DNA of 64,000 nucleotides from Betaproteobacteria bacterium. Lineage in GTDB: Bacteria > Pseudomonadota > Gammaproteobacteria > Burkholderiales > Burkholderiaceae_C. Below, piece by piece: positions 46,601-53,263 of this stretch (the first letter of the stretch is position 1; each line of letters opens with the position of its first letter). The stretch is taken from NCBI GenBank assembly GCA_025356445.1, contig JANXSZ010000007.1:62001-126000 (forward strand), written 5' to 3'. The translations under genes were made by a program, and so were the position numbers. The notes under the pieces were generated by a model. That model was not told the DNA's origin and searched no databases. It was given only the letters and a program-made list of their open reading frames with translations.

Positions 46601-46809
46601 CAGTAGGTGCGCACCACCATCGCCCGGAAGGTGAACGGTGGATCTTCATCCTGGCCCAGTTGAAAGTAGGCGGCAAAGCCCAACACCATCAGCACCACCA
46701 TCAGGTAGCGCGTCAACGGCGCGTGGTCCAGCGCCCATTTGGAGAGGTTAAAACCGGCTTTGGGTTCCGGGTTAGGTTGAGGGCTGTGGGGTGGGGTAAT
46801 CTGGCTCAT
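43642..46809 (-). CDS. RND efflux permease (AcrB/HAE-like)
   Basis: The 1055-residue protein has the RND layout of two halves, each with one N-terminal helix, a large periplasmic loop and a bundle of helices. 'LGLLVDDAIIAVEMMVTKMEEG' is the TM4 segment with the proton-relay Asp pair, and the late 'IALMGMIQRNSVILIDQIEQDRARG' is the C-half equivalent. It exports drugs, solvents or metabolites with proton influx. Asp usage argues for HAE1/HAE3-like drug pumps rather than CusA metal pumps. It is 7 bases downstream of its adaptor. No outer-membrane factor gene is near. Confidence 0.93.
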   Translation of the reverse strand: MSQITPPHSPQPNPEPKAGFNLSKWALDHAPLTRYLMVVLMVLGFAAYFQLGQDEDPPFTFRAMVVRTYWPGATAQQVAEQVTDKIEKTLQEVPYADKIRSYSKPGESQIIFQIKDSSKGSEVPNVWYQVRKKIGDMRYTLPGTIQGPFFNDEFGDVYGVIYALEADGFSYAELKEFADDVRQQLLRVPDVAKVELFGQQDEKLYIEISQKRLSQLGLDFNQVLAQLGQQNAVESAGAVQTPLDMVQVRVAGQFTSPEQLKVMPIRGAAGGQFLLGDIATIKRGYVDPSTIKVRHQGKEVIALGVSMAKGGDIIRLGGALAKTFAKLEKTLPAGISLVQVQDQPKAVATSVNEFVRVLIEAVVIVLAVSFIALGFHSRPNEKNIFKRYYIDIRPGLVVGITIPLVLAVTFLAMDYWGIGLHKISLGSLIIALGLLVDDAIIAVEMMVTKMEEGYDKVRAATFAYEVTAMPMLTGTLITAAGFLPIGIAKSVTGEYTFAIFAVTVIALVVSWVVSVYFVPYLGTLLLKVKPHVAQSDGGHIDVHDTPFYRVFRKAVNGCVQHRWITIAATVLIFGLGIVGMGKVQQQFFPDSSRPEILVEVWFPEGTSFVANEAVTKRLETRFLQEPDLNSVSTWIGSGVPRFYLPLNQVFPQSNVSQFIIVPKDLKVRESLRLKLPTLLAQEFPEIRARVQLLPNGPPVAYPVQFRVIGDDPIALRARADEVTAVMRTSPNTRGVNDNWNESIKVLRLEVDQAKARALGVTSQSIAQASKTMLTGSTVGQFRDGDKLIDIVLRQPLDERSAITDLGNAYLPTASGKSIPLTQIAKPVFTWEPGVMWRENRDYAITVNADIVEGLQGATVTAELLPKLKALETTWQASGFNGYRIEVAGAVEESSKGSSSIVAGVPIMLFLTFTLLMLQLHSFSRAMLVFLTGPLGIAGVAGALLLLGRPFGFVALLGVIALMGMIQRNSVILIDQIEQDRARGVPAWDAIVESAVRRCRPIVLTAAAAVLAMIPLSRSVFWGPMAVAIMGGLIVATLLTLLALPAMYAAWFRVKR

Positions 46810-46816
46810 GAGGCGC

Positions 46817-47974
46817 TCACTTTGCTACGGTATTAGTAGCTGGTAAAGCACTACCAGAAAGCACTGTGGGCTGATTTGATGTTTTTTCTGCGTAAAGGCT
46901 GACCTTTTGCCCGGGCGACAGCACATGCACACCTGCACTCACGACCACATCACCGGGCTTCAGGCCACTGGCAACCACGGCTTCGTTGCCATCCGCCGTG
47001 GCAATTTGAATCGGCTGCGACTTGACCGTCATCGTCGCCTTGTCCAGCACCCAAACAGCTGAGGTTTGGCCGTCTTGCTTCAAGGCGCTGGTGGGCAGTT
47101 TGATGACCTTGACCACCATGTCACCCAGGCTCTGGGGGATGGCCGTCACGGTGCTGCCAATCGCGGGCGTCTCAGCGGAGGTTGCACCGTCCAGCGTCAC
47201 TTTGACCAAAAATGTGCGGGTCTGCGGGTCGGCACTGGCAGCCACCTCACGCACCTTGCCGGTCAACCGGGTGGCGCTGGCCCACAGCACCACGTCCACC
47301 GCCCGGCCTGGCTTGATCGCCGCCACTTTGTCCTCCGGCACCGAGAACACCACATCGCGCGCGCCGTCCTGGGCAATGCGCACCACTGGCGTACCGGCAG
47401 CCACCACTTGGCCGGGCTCGGCTTCAATCGCCGTCACCACGCCTGAAATATCGGCTACCAAATTGGCATACCCAGCCTGATTGCCCTGCGCCGCTTGTTG
47501 CGCCTGGGCCTGCGCCAACTGCGCTTGGGCTGCTTTGAGCACGCTGTCGCGCCGCTCCAGCTCGGCACCACTGATGAAGTTTTGGTCCTTCAAGCCTGAG
47601 TAGCGCTTGTAATCTGCGGCTGCCAAATCGCGGTTGGTTTGCGCCGCAGCCACCTGAGCGCGGGCGGCGGTGTCGGCCAATTGGTAGTCTTTAGGGTCAA
47701 GTTGGGCCAAGACTTGACCCGCCTTGACGCGCTGCCCCACCTCGGCTTGACGGCGAATGATCTTGCCAGCCACGCGAAAACCCAAGCGAGACTCGATGCG
47801 AGGCCGCACTTCAGCCGAATACTCGTGGCTGGCCTGCACGGTATCCATGCCCACGGTCAATACCCGCACAGCACGAACAGGTGCCTCTTGGGGAACAGGT
47901 TTGGAACAGGCTGACAGCAGCAGTGCAGCGGCCATCGCAACAGCGACCCCACCAAGAGAGACATGTTTTTTCAT
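46817..47974 (-). CDS. RND periplasmic adaptor lipoprotein
   Basis: The start at 47974 removes 40 non-conserved residues and gives 'MKKHVSLGGVAVAMAAALLLSACSKPVP', a lipobox with Cys as lipidation site. The membrane fusion protein order is visible: barrel-sandwich 'AEVGQRVKAGQVLAQLDPKDYQL', an Ala/Gln-rich alpha hairpin (~100-160), 'GVVTAIEAEPGQVVAAGTPVVRI' and a membrane-proximal tail. It couples the permease to an outer-membrane channel. Its promoter and operator are upstream. Confidence 0.92.
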   Translation of the reverse strand: MKKHVSLGGVAVAMAAALLLSACSKPVPQEAPVRAVRVLTVGMDTVQASHEYSAEVRPRIESRLGFRVAGKIIRRQAEVGQRVKAGQVLAQLDPKDYQLADTAARAQVAAAQTNRDLAAADYKRYSGLKDQNFISGAELERRDSVLKAAQAQLAQAQAQQAAQGNQAGYANLVADISGVVTAIEAEPGQVVAAGTPVVRIAQDGARDVVFSVPEDKVAAIKPGRAVDVVLWASATRLTGKVREVAASADPQTRTFLVKVTLDGATSAETPAIGSTVTAIPQSLGDMVVKVIKLPTSALKQDGQTSAVWVLDKATMTVKSQPIQIATADGNEAVVASGLKPGDVVVSAGVHVLSPGQKVSLYAEKTSNQPTVLSGSALPATNTVAK

Positions 47975-48000
47975 TCGGAAATCCACGGAATAATTTAATG

Positions 48001-48014
48001 ACTGACTGGTTAGT
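48001..48014. promoter_or_regulatory. TetR-type operator of the RND operon
   Basis: ACTGAC-TG-GTTAGT is a near-perfect inverted repeat (five of six positions) lying just downstream of the -10 box, where a repressor would block transcription. Such sites precede many TetR-controlled efflux operons. No tetR gene is in the window next to it. Confidence 0.55.
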
Positions 48015-48043
48015 AATCTAAGGGGATTCCTAAAAACTGTCAA
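48015..48043 (-). promoter_or_regulatory. Sigma-70 promoter of the RND operon
   Basis: On the minus strand TTGACA (48043-48038) is a perfect -35 box, followed after exactly 17 bases by TAGATT (48020-48015), which matches four of six -10 positions. It is 41 bases upstream of the adaptor start and only 50 bases from hpnC on the other strand. Confidence 0.7.
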
Positions 48044-48092
48044 GTAAAGCAACCACATCACCAGCAACAAAAGGGTCGGTGAAAATACGGCC

Positions 48093-48935
48093 ATGTCCGT
48101 TGACCACTACGAAAACTTCCCCGTCGCCTCTGCACTGTGCCCACCGGCACTGCGCCCCCCCATTGCCGCTATCTACCACTTCGCCCGTACCGCAGACGAT
48201 ATCGCTGACGAAGGGGACGCCGCACCGGCCCAGCGTCTTGCTGATTTGGCGCAGTTCCGTGCCGACCTGCACAGTGCCGTGCAGTTGCCGCCTTGCGCAC
48301 AGCCCCATTCAGGCCGCTGGCCCGGTGTGTTTGACGCGCTGGCCATCGCTGTCGAAAAATTCGCCCTTCCCGCACCTTTGCTGGAAGACCTGCTCAGCGC
48401 CTTCACACAAGACGTAGGCTACAACGCCGAAGGTCGCCACTACGCCACCCGGGCTGAATTGCTGGACTACTGCCGCCGCTCAGCCAACCCCGTCGGGCGA
48501 CTGCTCCTGCACCTGTATGGCATCCACGATGCCACTTCGCTGGCGCAAAGCGACTGCATTTGCACCGCACTGCAACTCATCAACTTCTGGCAAGACCTGA
48601 GCGTGGACATCCCCCGAGGCCGGTTCTACCTGCCTCTTGATGCCTGCGCCGCCATGAACGTCAGCCCCCACCACCTGACCACACTCAGCCTGACGCTGGA
48701 TACTATAAAATTGATAGCTGCTGAAGCCCATTCAGCGCGCACATTGATGCTCAAAGGAGCAGATTTAGCCAAAAACATCCCAGGCCGGGCCGGTTGGGAA
48801 TTGCGTTTGGTGGTGCAAGGCGGCCTGCGCATTCTGGACAAAATGGCGGCGATGAACCACGCCACCCTGCAAACACGCCCCAAGCTGCGCTGGCCCGATG
48901 TGCTGGTCATGCTGTGGCGCGCGGTGTGGATGTAG
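48093..48935 (+). CDS. hpnC: Squalene synthase HpnC (hydroxysqualene synthase)
   Basis: HpnC converts presqualene diphosphate to hydroxysqualene. The 280-residue protein has the two aspartate-rich motifs of the trans-isoprenyl synthase fold, 'ARTADDIADEGD' (~30-42) and 'LINFWQDLSVDIPRGRFYLP' (~165-185). 'DTIKLIAAEAHSART' near residue 210 coincides with a TATAGCT-type repeat in the DNA and probably replaces part of an ordinary helix. It is the first gene of hpnC-hpnD-hpnE, which make squalene from farnesyl diphosphate. Confidence 0.92.
   Translation: MSVDHYENFPVASALCPPALRPPIAAIYHFARTADDIADEGDAAPAQRLADLAQFRADLHSAVQLPPCAQPHSGRWPGVFDALAIAVEKFALPAPLLEDLLSAFTQDVGYNAEGRHYATRAELLDYCRRSANPVGRLLLHLYGIHDATSLAQSDCICTALQLINFWQDLSVDIPRGRFYLPLDACAAMNVSPHHLTTLSLTLDTIKLIAAEAHSARTLMLKGADLAKNIPGRAGWELRLVVQGGLRILDKMAAMNHATLQTRPKLRWPDVLVMLWRAVWM
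48701..48740. repeat. TATAGCT-type small repeat inside hpnC
   Basis: The string TACTATAAAATTGATAGCTG and the following CTGAAGCCCATTCAGCGC resemble the intergenic repeats at 9041-9079 and 25685-25735. The frame stays open through it. The match is partial and based on reading by eye, so it should be tested by alignment. Confidence 0.45.
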
Positions 48936-49004
48936 CGCAATGCCACAATCAAACCTAAGCTATTCACCCCCACCCTCTCATTCCCCACGCCATACGTTCC
49001 CACC

Positions 49005-49844
49005 ATGTCCCCGCAAGACTACGTTCAGCAGAAAGCCGCCGCCTCGGGCAGCAGCTTTTATTACGCCTTTTTGTTCCTGCCCAAGGCAAGGCGCGCCGCC
49101 ATCACCGCGTTTTACGCGTTTTGTCGCGAAGTGGACGACGTGGTGGACGAAGTCACCGATGCCGGCGTCGCCCACACCAAGCTCGCATGGTGGACGAGCG
49201 AAGTCGCCCAAGCCTACGCGGGCAACCCCAGCCACCCTGTCACCCAAGCCCTGATGCCGCTGGCCGCTGACCACGGCATCGAAGCCCGCCATTTGCTCGC
49301 CGTGATCGAAGGTTGCCAGATGGATTTGCAGCAAACCCGCTACCTCGATTTCCCCGGCCTGCAACGCTATTGCCATTTGGTGGCAGGCGTTGTGGGCGAA
49401 GTGGCAGCCAACATTTTTGGCCAAACCCAGCCCCAGACCACACAGTACGCCCATACGCTGGGCTTGGCGTTCCAGCTCACCAACATCATCCGCGATGTAG
49501 GTGAAGACGCGCTGCGAGACCGCATCTACCTGCCTGTGAACGAGCTGCAACAGTTCGACGTGAAAGCCCATGAGCTGCTCAAGCGTATCCACAGCGAGCG
49601 CTTTGTCGCGCTGATGCGCTTTCAAGCACAACGCGCCCACGCCCTGTATGACCAAGCCTTCGCCCTGCTGCCCGACGCCGACCGCCATACCCAAAAACCT
49701 GGCCTGATGATGGCCAGCATCTACCGCACACTGCTGCGCGAGATCGAGGCCGAAAACTTCCAGGTGCTGAACCAACGCATCAGCCTCACACCTCTTCGCA
49801 AGATGTGGCTGGCCTGGAAGATGCAGGCACTGGGGCGGATGTGA
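49005..49844 (+). CDS. hpnD: Presqualene diphosphate synthase HpnD
   Basis: HpnD condenses two farnesyl diphosphates to presqualene diphosphate. The 279-residue sequence has 'FCREVDDVVDEVTD' (first DxxxD), 'CQMDLQQTRYLDF', 'VAGVVGEVAANIFG' and 'LTNIIRDVGEDALRDRIYLP' (second DxxxD). It begins 'MSPQDYVQQKAAASGSSFYYAF', as usual. It follows hpnC after 69 bases and precedes hpnE by 42. Confidence 0.94.
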   Translation: MSPQDYVQQKAAASGSSFYYAFLFLPKARRAAITAFYAFCREVDDVVDEVTDAGVAHTKLAWWTSEVAQAYAGNPSHPVTQALMPLAADHGIEARHLLAVIEGCQMDLQQTRYLDFPGLQRYCHLVAGVVGEVAANIFGQTQPQTTQYAHTLGLAFQLTNIIRDVGEDALRDRIYLPVNELQQFDVKAHELLKRIHSERFVALMRFQAQRAHALYDQAFALLPDADRHTQKPGLMMASIYRTLLREIEAENFQVLNQRISLTPLRKMWLAWKMQALGRM

Positions 49845-49886
49845 GGAGCACACCATGGGACAAATCATGGCTGTGGACTTGAAACC

Positions 49887-51239
49887 GTGAACATCGCCAT
49901 CATCGGCGCTGGCTGGGCAGGTCTCTCGTGCGCGGTGCGAGCGGTGCAGAGCGGCCACCACGTCACCCTGTTTGAAGCGGCGCGCCAACCTGGGGGACGC
50001 GCCAGAGCGGTTGTACTGCCTTTGCCAGAAGGTCGGCCGGACAGTCAACCCCTCACCCTTGACAACGGCCAGCACATCCTGATCGCCGCCTATACCGACA
50101 CACTGCGGCTGATGCGCTTGGTAGGCATCAACCCCGACACCGTGCTGCGCACGCAAGCCCTGGCGCTCACCTTCCCTGATGGCACCGGCCTGCAACTCCC
50201 GGACTGGCCTGGCCGCTTTGACGCCCTGGCCGTGCTGGTGGGTATCGCTACCGCCAAAGGCTGGACGTGGCGCGACAAATTCAGCCTGCTGCGAACCGCA
50301 GTGGCGTGGCAGCGTGGCGGCTTCACTTGCCCAGCACAGCACACCGTAGCCCAGCTGTGCGCCACAGTGACACCCGCTGTGCGCGACGGCTTCATTGAGC
50401 CGCTGTGCGTGTCTGCGCTCAACACCCCTGCATCCCGGGCCAGCGGGCAGGTTTTTTTACGGGTATTGCAGGATTCGATGTTCGGCGTGTCGGGTGGCTC
50501 CAAACTGCTGCTGCCGCGTGTCGATCTGGGCCAACTGTTCCCTGAGCCTGCGTTGCAATGGCTGATCTCGCGCGGCTGCGACGTGCACTTGGGCGAGCGC
50601 ATCGGCAGCCTGCGCAGTGAAGGCACCGGTTGGCAGGTGGAAGGACAGCCGTTTGACCATGTGATTTTGGCCACTTCAAGCACAGAATCGGCCCGTGTGC
50701 TTGCTGCATCGGCTCTGACAGCTACAGAAACCATAGCAAATCAACTCCACGACTGGGCCGCTATCGCCACAACCCTGCGCTTTGAAGCCATCACAACGGT
50801 GTACGCCAACAGCCCGCAAGGCCTGCCCAAGCCGATGTTGGCACTGCACGCATCCGCAGAGCAGCCGGCTCAGTTTGTGTTTGATAAAGCCCAGTTGAGC
50901 AGCAAATCGACCTGTACGACAAGCTTGCTGGCTTTCGTGGTGAGCGCCAGCGTGGGCGACAAAGCGACCGTGCAAGCCCAAGTTGTTGCGCAAGCCAAAG
51001 CCCAGTTGGGCTTGACCATCACACCGCTGCAAACCATCGTCGAAAAGCGTGCTACGTTCGCCTGCATACCGGGTATGCAACGCCCTGCACAGCACATTGC
51101 AGCAGGCTTGAGCGCGTGCGGCGACTACGTGGAAGGCCCCTACCCAGCCACATTGGAAGGTGCTGTGCGCAGTGGGTGGGCCGCAGGTGCGCTGGTCACC
51201 CCCAATGCGCGCACAGCGCAGCCAAGCCAGACACCGTGA
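49887..51239 (+). CDS. hpnE: Hydroxysqualene dehydroxylase HpnE
   Basis: HpnE reduces hydroxysqualene to squalene with a flavin. It starts at GTG with 'NIAIIGAGWAGLSCAVRAVQSGHHVTLFEAARQPGGRA', the FAD-binding Rossmann fold and amine-oxidase-type GG motif, and ends 'GLSACGDYVEGPYPATLEGAVRSGWAAG', the second FAD contact. At 450 residues it is full length. The 3' end overlaps the convergent HAD gene by 44 bases. Squalene-hopene cyclase is not in the window. Confidence 0.92.
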   Translation: MNIAIIGAGWAGLSCAVRAVQSGHHVTLFEAARQPGGRARAVVLPLPEGRPDSQPLTLDNGQHILIAAYTDTLRLMRLVGINPDTVLRTQALALTFPDGTGLQLPDWPGRFDALAVLVGIATAKGWTWRDKFSLLRTAVAWQRGGFTCPAQHTVAQLCATVTPAVRDGFIEPLCVSALNTPASRASGQVFLRVLQDSMFGVSGGSKLLLPRVDLGQLFPEPALQWLISRGCDVHLGERIGSLRSEGTGWQVEGQPFDHVILATSSTESARVLAASALTATETIANQLHDWAAIATTLRFEAITTVYANSPQGLPKPMLALHASAEQPAQFVFDKAQLSSKSTCTTSLLAFVVSASVGDKATVQAQVVAQAKAQLGLTITPLQTIVEKRATFACIPGMQRPAQHIAAGLSACGDYVEGPYPATLEGAVRSGWAAGALVTPNARTAQPSQTP

Positions 51240-51966
51240 CATGAGGCTGACGCTCCCCATACGTCCAATCCATCCCTTCCCGGTTCAACCAAGCCACCTG
51301 CATCCCGGCGTTCATGCCACCGATGGCGTCCAAATGCGCGTCGTCGCCAATGTGCAACACCTGGTCTGCGGTCACGCCCACGGCCTGCGCCGCTGCATGA
51401 AAAATACGCGGATGCGGCTTGCCTTCACCGAACCCGTGCGCGCTGAAGGCCGCTTTGAAATACGCCCCCAAGCCCACACGCTGGATATCAGCGTTGCCAT
51501 TCGACACGGCCACCAGCGGATAGCGGGCGCTCAAGAACGCCAGTGCAGGCAGGGCATCCTCGTACAAGGCGACACGCTGGCGCTCGGCAAAAAAAGCCTC
51601 AAACGCAGGCTCGGCCAGCGCAGGGTCTTCATCGGCACGGGCCAGCAGCAGCCGAATCGACTCGCGCCGTAGCGCACTCATGTCGTTGGCCAAATCAGGA
51701 CGGTTTCTGAACATCTCCTCGCGCAAATGACGCAGTACCTGGGGGGTAGCTGCCAATTCGGCCGCTTGCGGTGCATGCACAGCCAGCCACGACAACAAGA
51801 CGTTTTCAGCACGGGCGATGATTGGCCAGATCGGCCACAGCGTATCGTCAAGATCCAGCGAAATCGCTTTGATTTTGGACACGTCCAACTGAGGTGGTGC
51901 ATAAGCTTGCACAGGTGCTTCGTCAGGCCAATCCGTGGGCACGGTGTCATCAAATGAAGTATTCAT
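51196..51966 (-). CDS. HAD-family hydrolase
   Basis: The 256-residue protein has the haloacid dehalogenase motifs 'AISLDLDDTLWPIWP' (nucleophile Asp), 'LVAVSNGNAD' (motif II), 'GEGKPHPRIF' (Lys) and 'HIGDDAHLDAIGGMNAGM' (motif IV). It resembles the YjjG/YigB-like phosphatases of betaproteobacteria. The ATG at 51966 is used; one at 51987 is possible and would overlap the divergent hemH start. Substrate unknown. Confidence 0.87.
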   Translation of the reverse strand: MNTSFDDTVPTDWPDEAPVQAYAPPQLDVSKIKAISLDLDDTLWPIWPIIARAENVLLSWLAVHAPQAAELAATPQVLRHLREEMFRNRPDLANDMSALRRESIRLLLARADEDPALAEPAFEAFFAERQRVALYEDALPALAFLSARYPLVAVSNGNADIQRVGLGAYFKAAFSAHGFGEGKPHPRIFHAAAQAVGVTADQVLHIGDDAHLDAIGGMNAGMQVAWLNREGMDWTYGERQPHVTVSGLAALCAHWG

Positions 51967-51985
51967 AGGTGAGGGAGAATACTGC

Positions 51986-53149
51986 ATGAGCCTACTTTCT
52001 GCCTTGCTTTCACCGCTGCGTCCGCCCTTTCGTCCCGAACCCCCTTTCACCCATGGTCAGCCTGCGGCCAACGCCCCGCGCACCGCCGTTCTGTGGTGCA
52101 ACCTGGGCACGCCCGATGCGCCAGAAACCGCCGCAGTGCGCCGCTATTTGGCCGAGTTTTTAAGCGACCATCGCGTCATTGAAATTCCCAAACCGGTGTG
52201 GTGGTTCATTCTGCATGGCATCATCTTGCGCACGCGGCCCGCCAAATCTGCGGCCAAATACGCCAGCATCTGGACAAAAGAAGGCTCACCACTCAGGGTA
52301 TGGACCGAAAAGCAAGCCAAGCTGCTGCAAGGCTGGTTGGGCGAACGCGGCCATAACGTGACCGTACGCTACGCCATGCGCTATGGCCAGCCCAGCATCG
52401 GCGCACAACTCGACGCCCTCAAAGCCGAAGGCGTGCAGCGCATCCTGATCGTGCCCGCTTACCCCCAGTACAGCGCCACCAGCACCGCCAGCGTGCTGGA
52501 CGCCGTCTACGCCTGGGGCCAGACCGTGCGCGCCCTGCCTGAGTTGCGCTTTGTCAATCACTACCACGACGACGCAGGCTACATCAACGCTGTGGCCCAG
52601 CGCGTCGAAGCACACTGGAAGATCAACGGCAGACCCGATGCCCTAGGCCAGACCACGAAACTGCTGATGAGCTTCCACGGCGTGCCCGAACGCACACTGC
52701 ATTTGGGCGATCCCTACCACTGCGAATGCCACAAAACCGCACGGTTGCTGGCACAACGCCTGGGTTTGCAGCCTGGGCAATGGCAATTGAGCTTCCAGTC
52801 CCGCCTGGGCCGTGCCAAATGGCTGGAACCCTACACCGAACCCAGCCTGATCGCGCTGGGCAAAGCCGGTGTGCAGCGCGTGGACGTGGTGTGCCCCGGG
52901 TTCACCAGCGATTGCCTGGAAACCTTGGAAGAAATCGCCATCGAAGGCCGCGAAACGTTTTTGCATGCAGGCGGCAAGGTGTTCAATTACATCCCTTGCG
53001 TCAACGACGACCCGACCTGGATTACCGCACTGAGTGAAATAGCGCAGCACCATCTGGCAGGTTGGCCGACACAAGGACAAGGGACGGTGGATGCAGGGGT
53101 GCTGGAGGCGCAAAAGCAGGCGGCATTGGACATGGGGGCAAAGCAATAA
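51986..53149 (+). CDS. hemH: Ferrochelatase
   Basis: Ferrochelatase inserts Fe2+ into protoporphyrin IX to make haem. The 387-residue protein has 'AVLWCNLGTPDAPETAAVRRYLAEFL', 'TVRYAMRYGQPSIGAQL', 'LMSFHGVPERTLHLGDPYHCECHKTARL' (catalytic His) and 'RVDVVCPGFTSDCLETLEEIA' (Glu of the metal path). The start at 51986 is favoured by GAGGGAGA 9 bases upstream. It is divergent from the HAD gene. Confidence 0.95.
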   Translation: MSLLSALLSPLRPPFRPEPPFTHGQPAANAPRTAVLWCNLGTPDAPETAAVRRYLAEFLSDHRVIEIPKPVWWFILHGIILRTRPAKSAAKYASIWTKEGSPLRVWTEKQAKLLQGWLGERGHNVTVRYAMRYGQPSIGAQLDALKAEGVQRILIVPAYPQYSATSTASVLDAVYAWGQTVRALPELRFVNHYHDDAGYINAVAQRVEAHWKINGRPDALGQTTKLLMSFHGVPERTLHLGDPYHCECHKTARLLAQRLGLQPGQWQLSFQSRLGRAKWLEPYTEPSLIALGKAGVQRVDVVCPGFTSDCLETLEEIAIEGRETFLHAGGKVFNYIPCVNDDPTWITALSEIAQHHLAGWPTQGQGTVDAGVLEAQKQAALDMGAKQ

Positions 53150-53231
53150 GTCCCTTGCCCTTGTAGTCCCTCTCCCACACCCCCAAGCGGCTCCCGCTGA
53201 CGCCATCCGCGCAGGCAGAGGTCGAAAATAA

Positions 53232-53260
53232 GGGCTTTCACCCACCACGGATAAAAGCCC
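53232..53260 (+). promoter_or_regulatory. Hairpin just upstream of the AsmA-like start
   Basis: GGGCTTT (53232-53238) and AAAGCCC (53254-53260) form a perfect 7-bp stem with a 15-base loop, ending three bases before a TTG initiation codon. It may control translation of the following gene or be a weak terminator for hemH; there is no T-run. Confidence 0.4.
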
Positions 53261-53263
53261 ACT

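Noticed and set aside
44185-46836. A very long open frame on the plus strand opposite the RND permease
   Set aside because: It is antisense to a gene with clear family motifs, and its His/Arg/Gln-rich translation resembles no protein; it is a shadow of codon bias.
43642-47974. The RND pump as the hopanoid transporter HpnN, because hpnCDE are adjacent
   Set aside because: HpnN is an MMPL-type protein without an adaptor; this permease is AcrB-like with its own lipoprotein adaptor and is transcribed away from hpnC.
48978-50342. 454-codon open frame antisense to hpnD and hpnE
   Set aside because: The plus-strand genes carry catalytic motifs; the antisense frame does not.
50722-50745. A further TATAGCT-type repeat copy in hpnE
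   Set aside because: Only a short piece (CAGCTACAGAAACCATAGC) resembles the family; too weak to claim.
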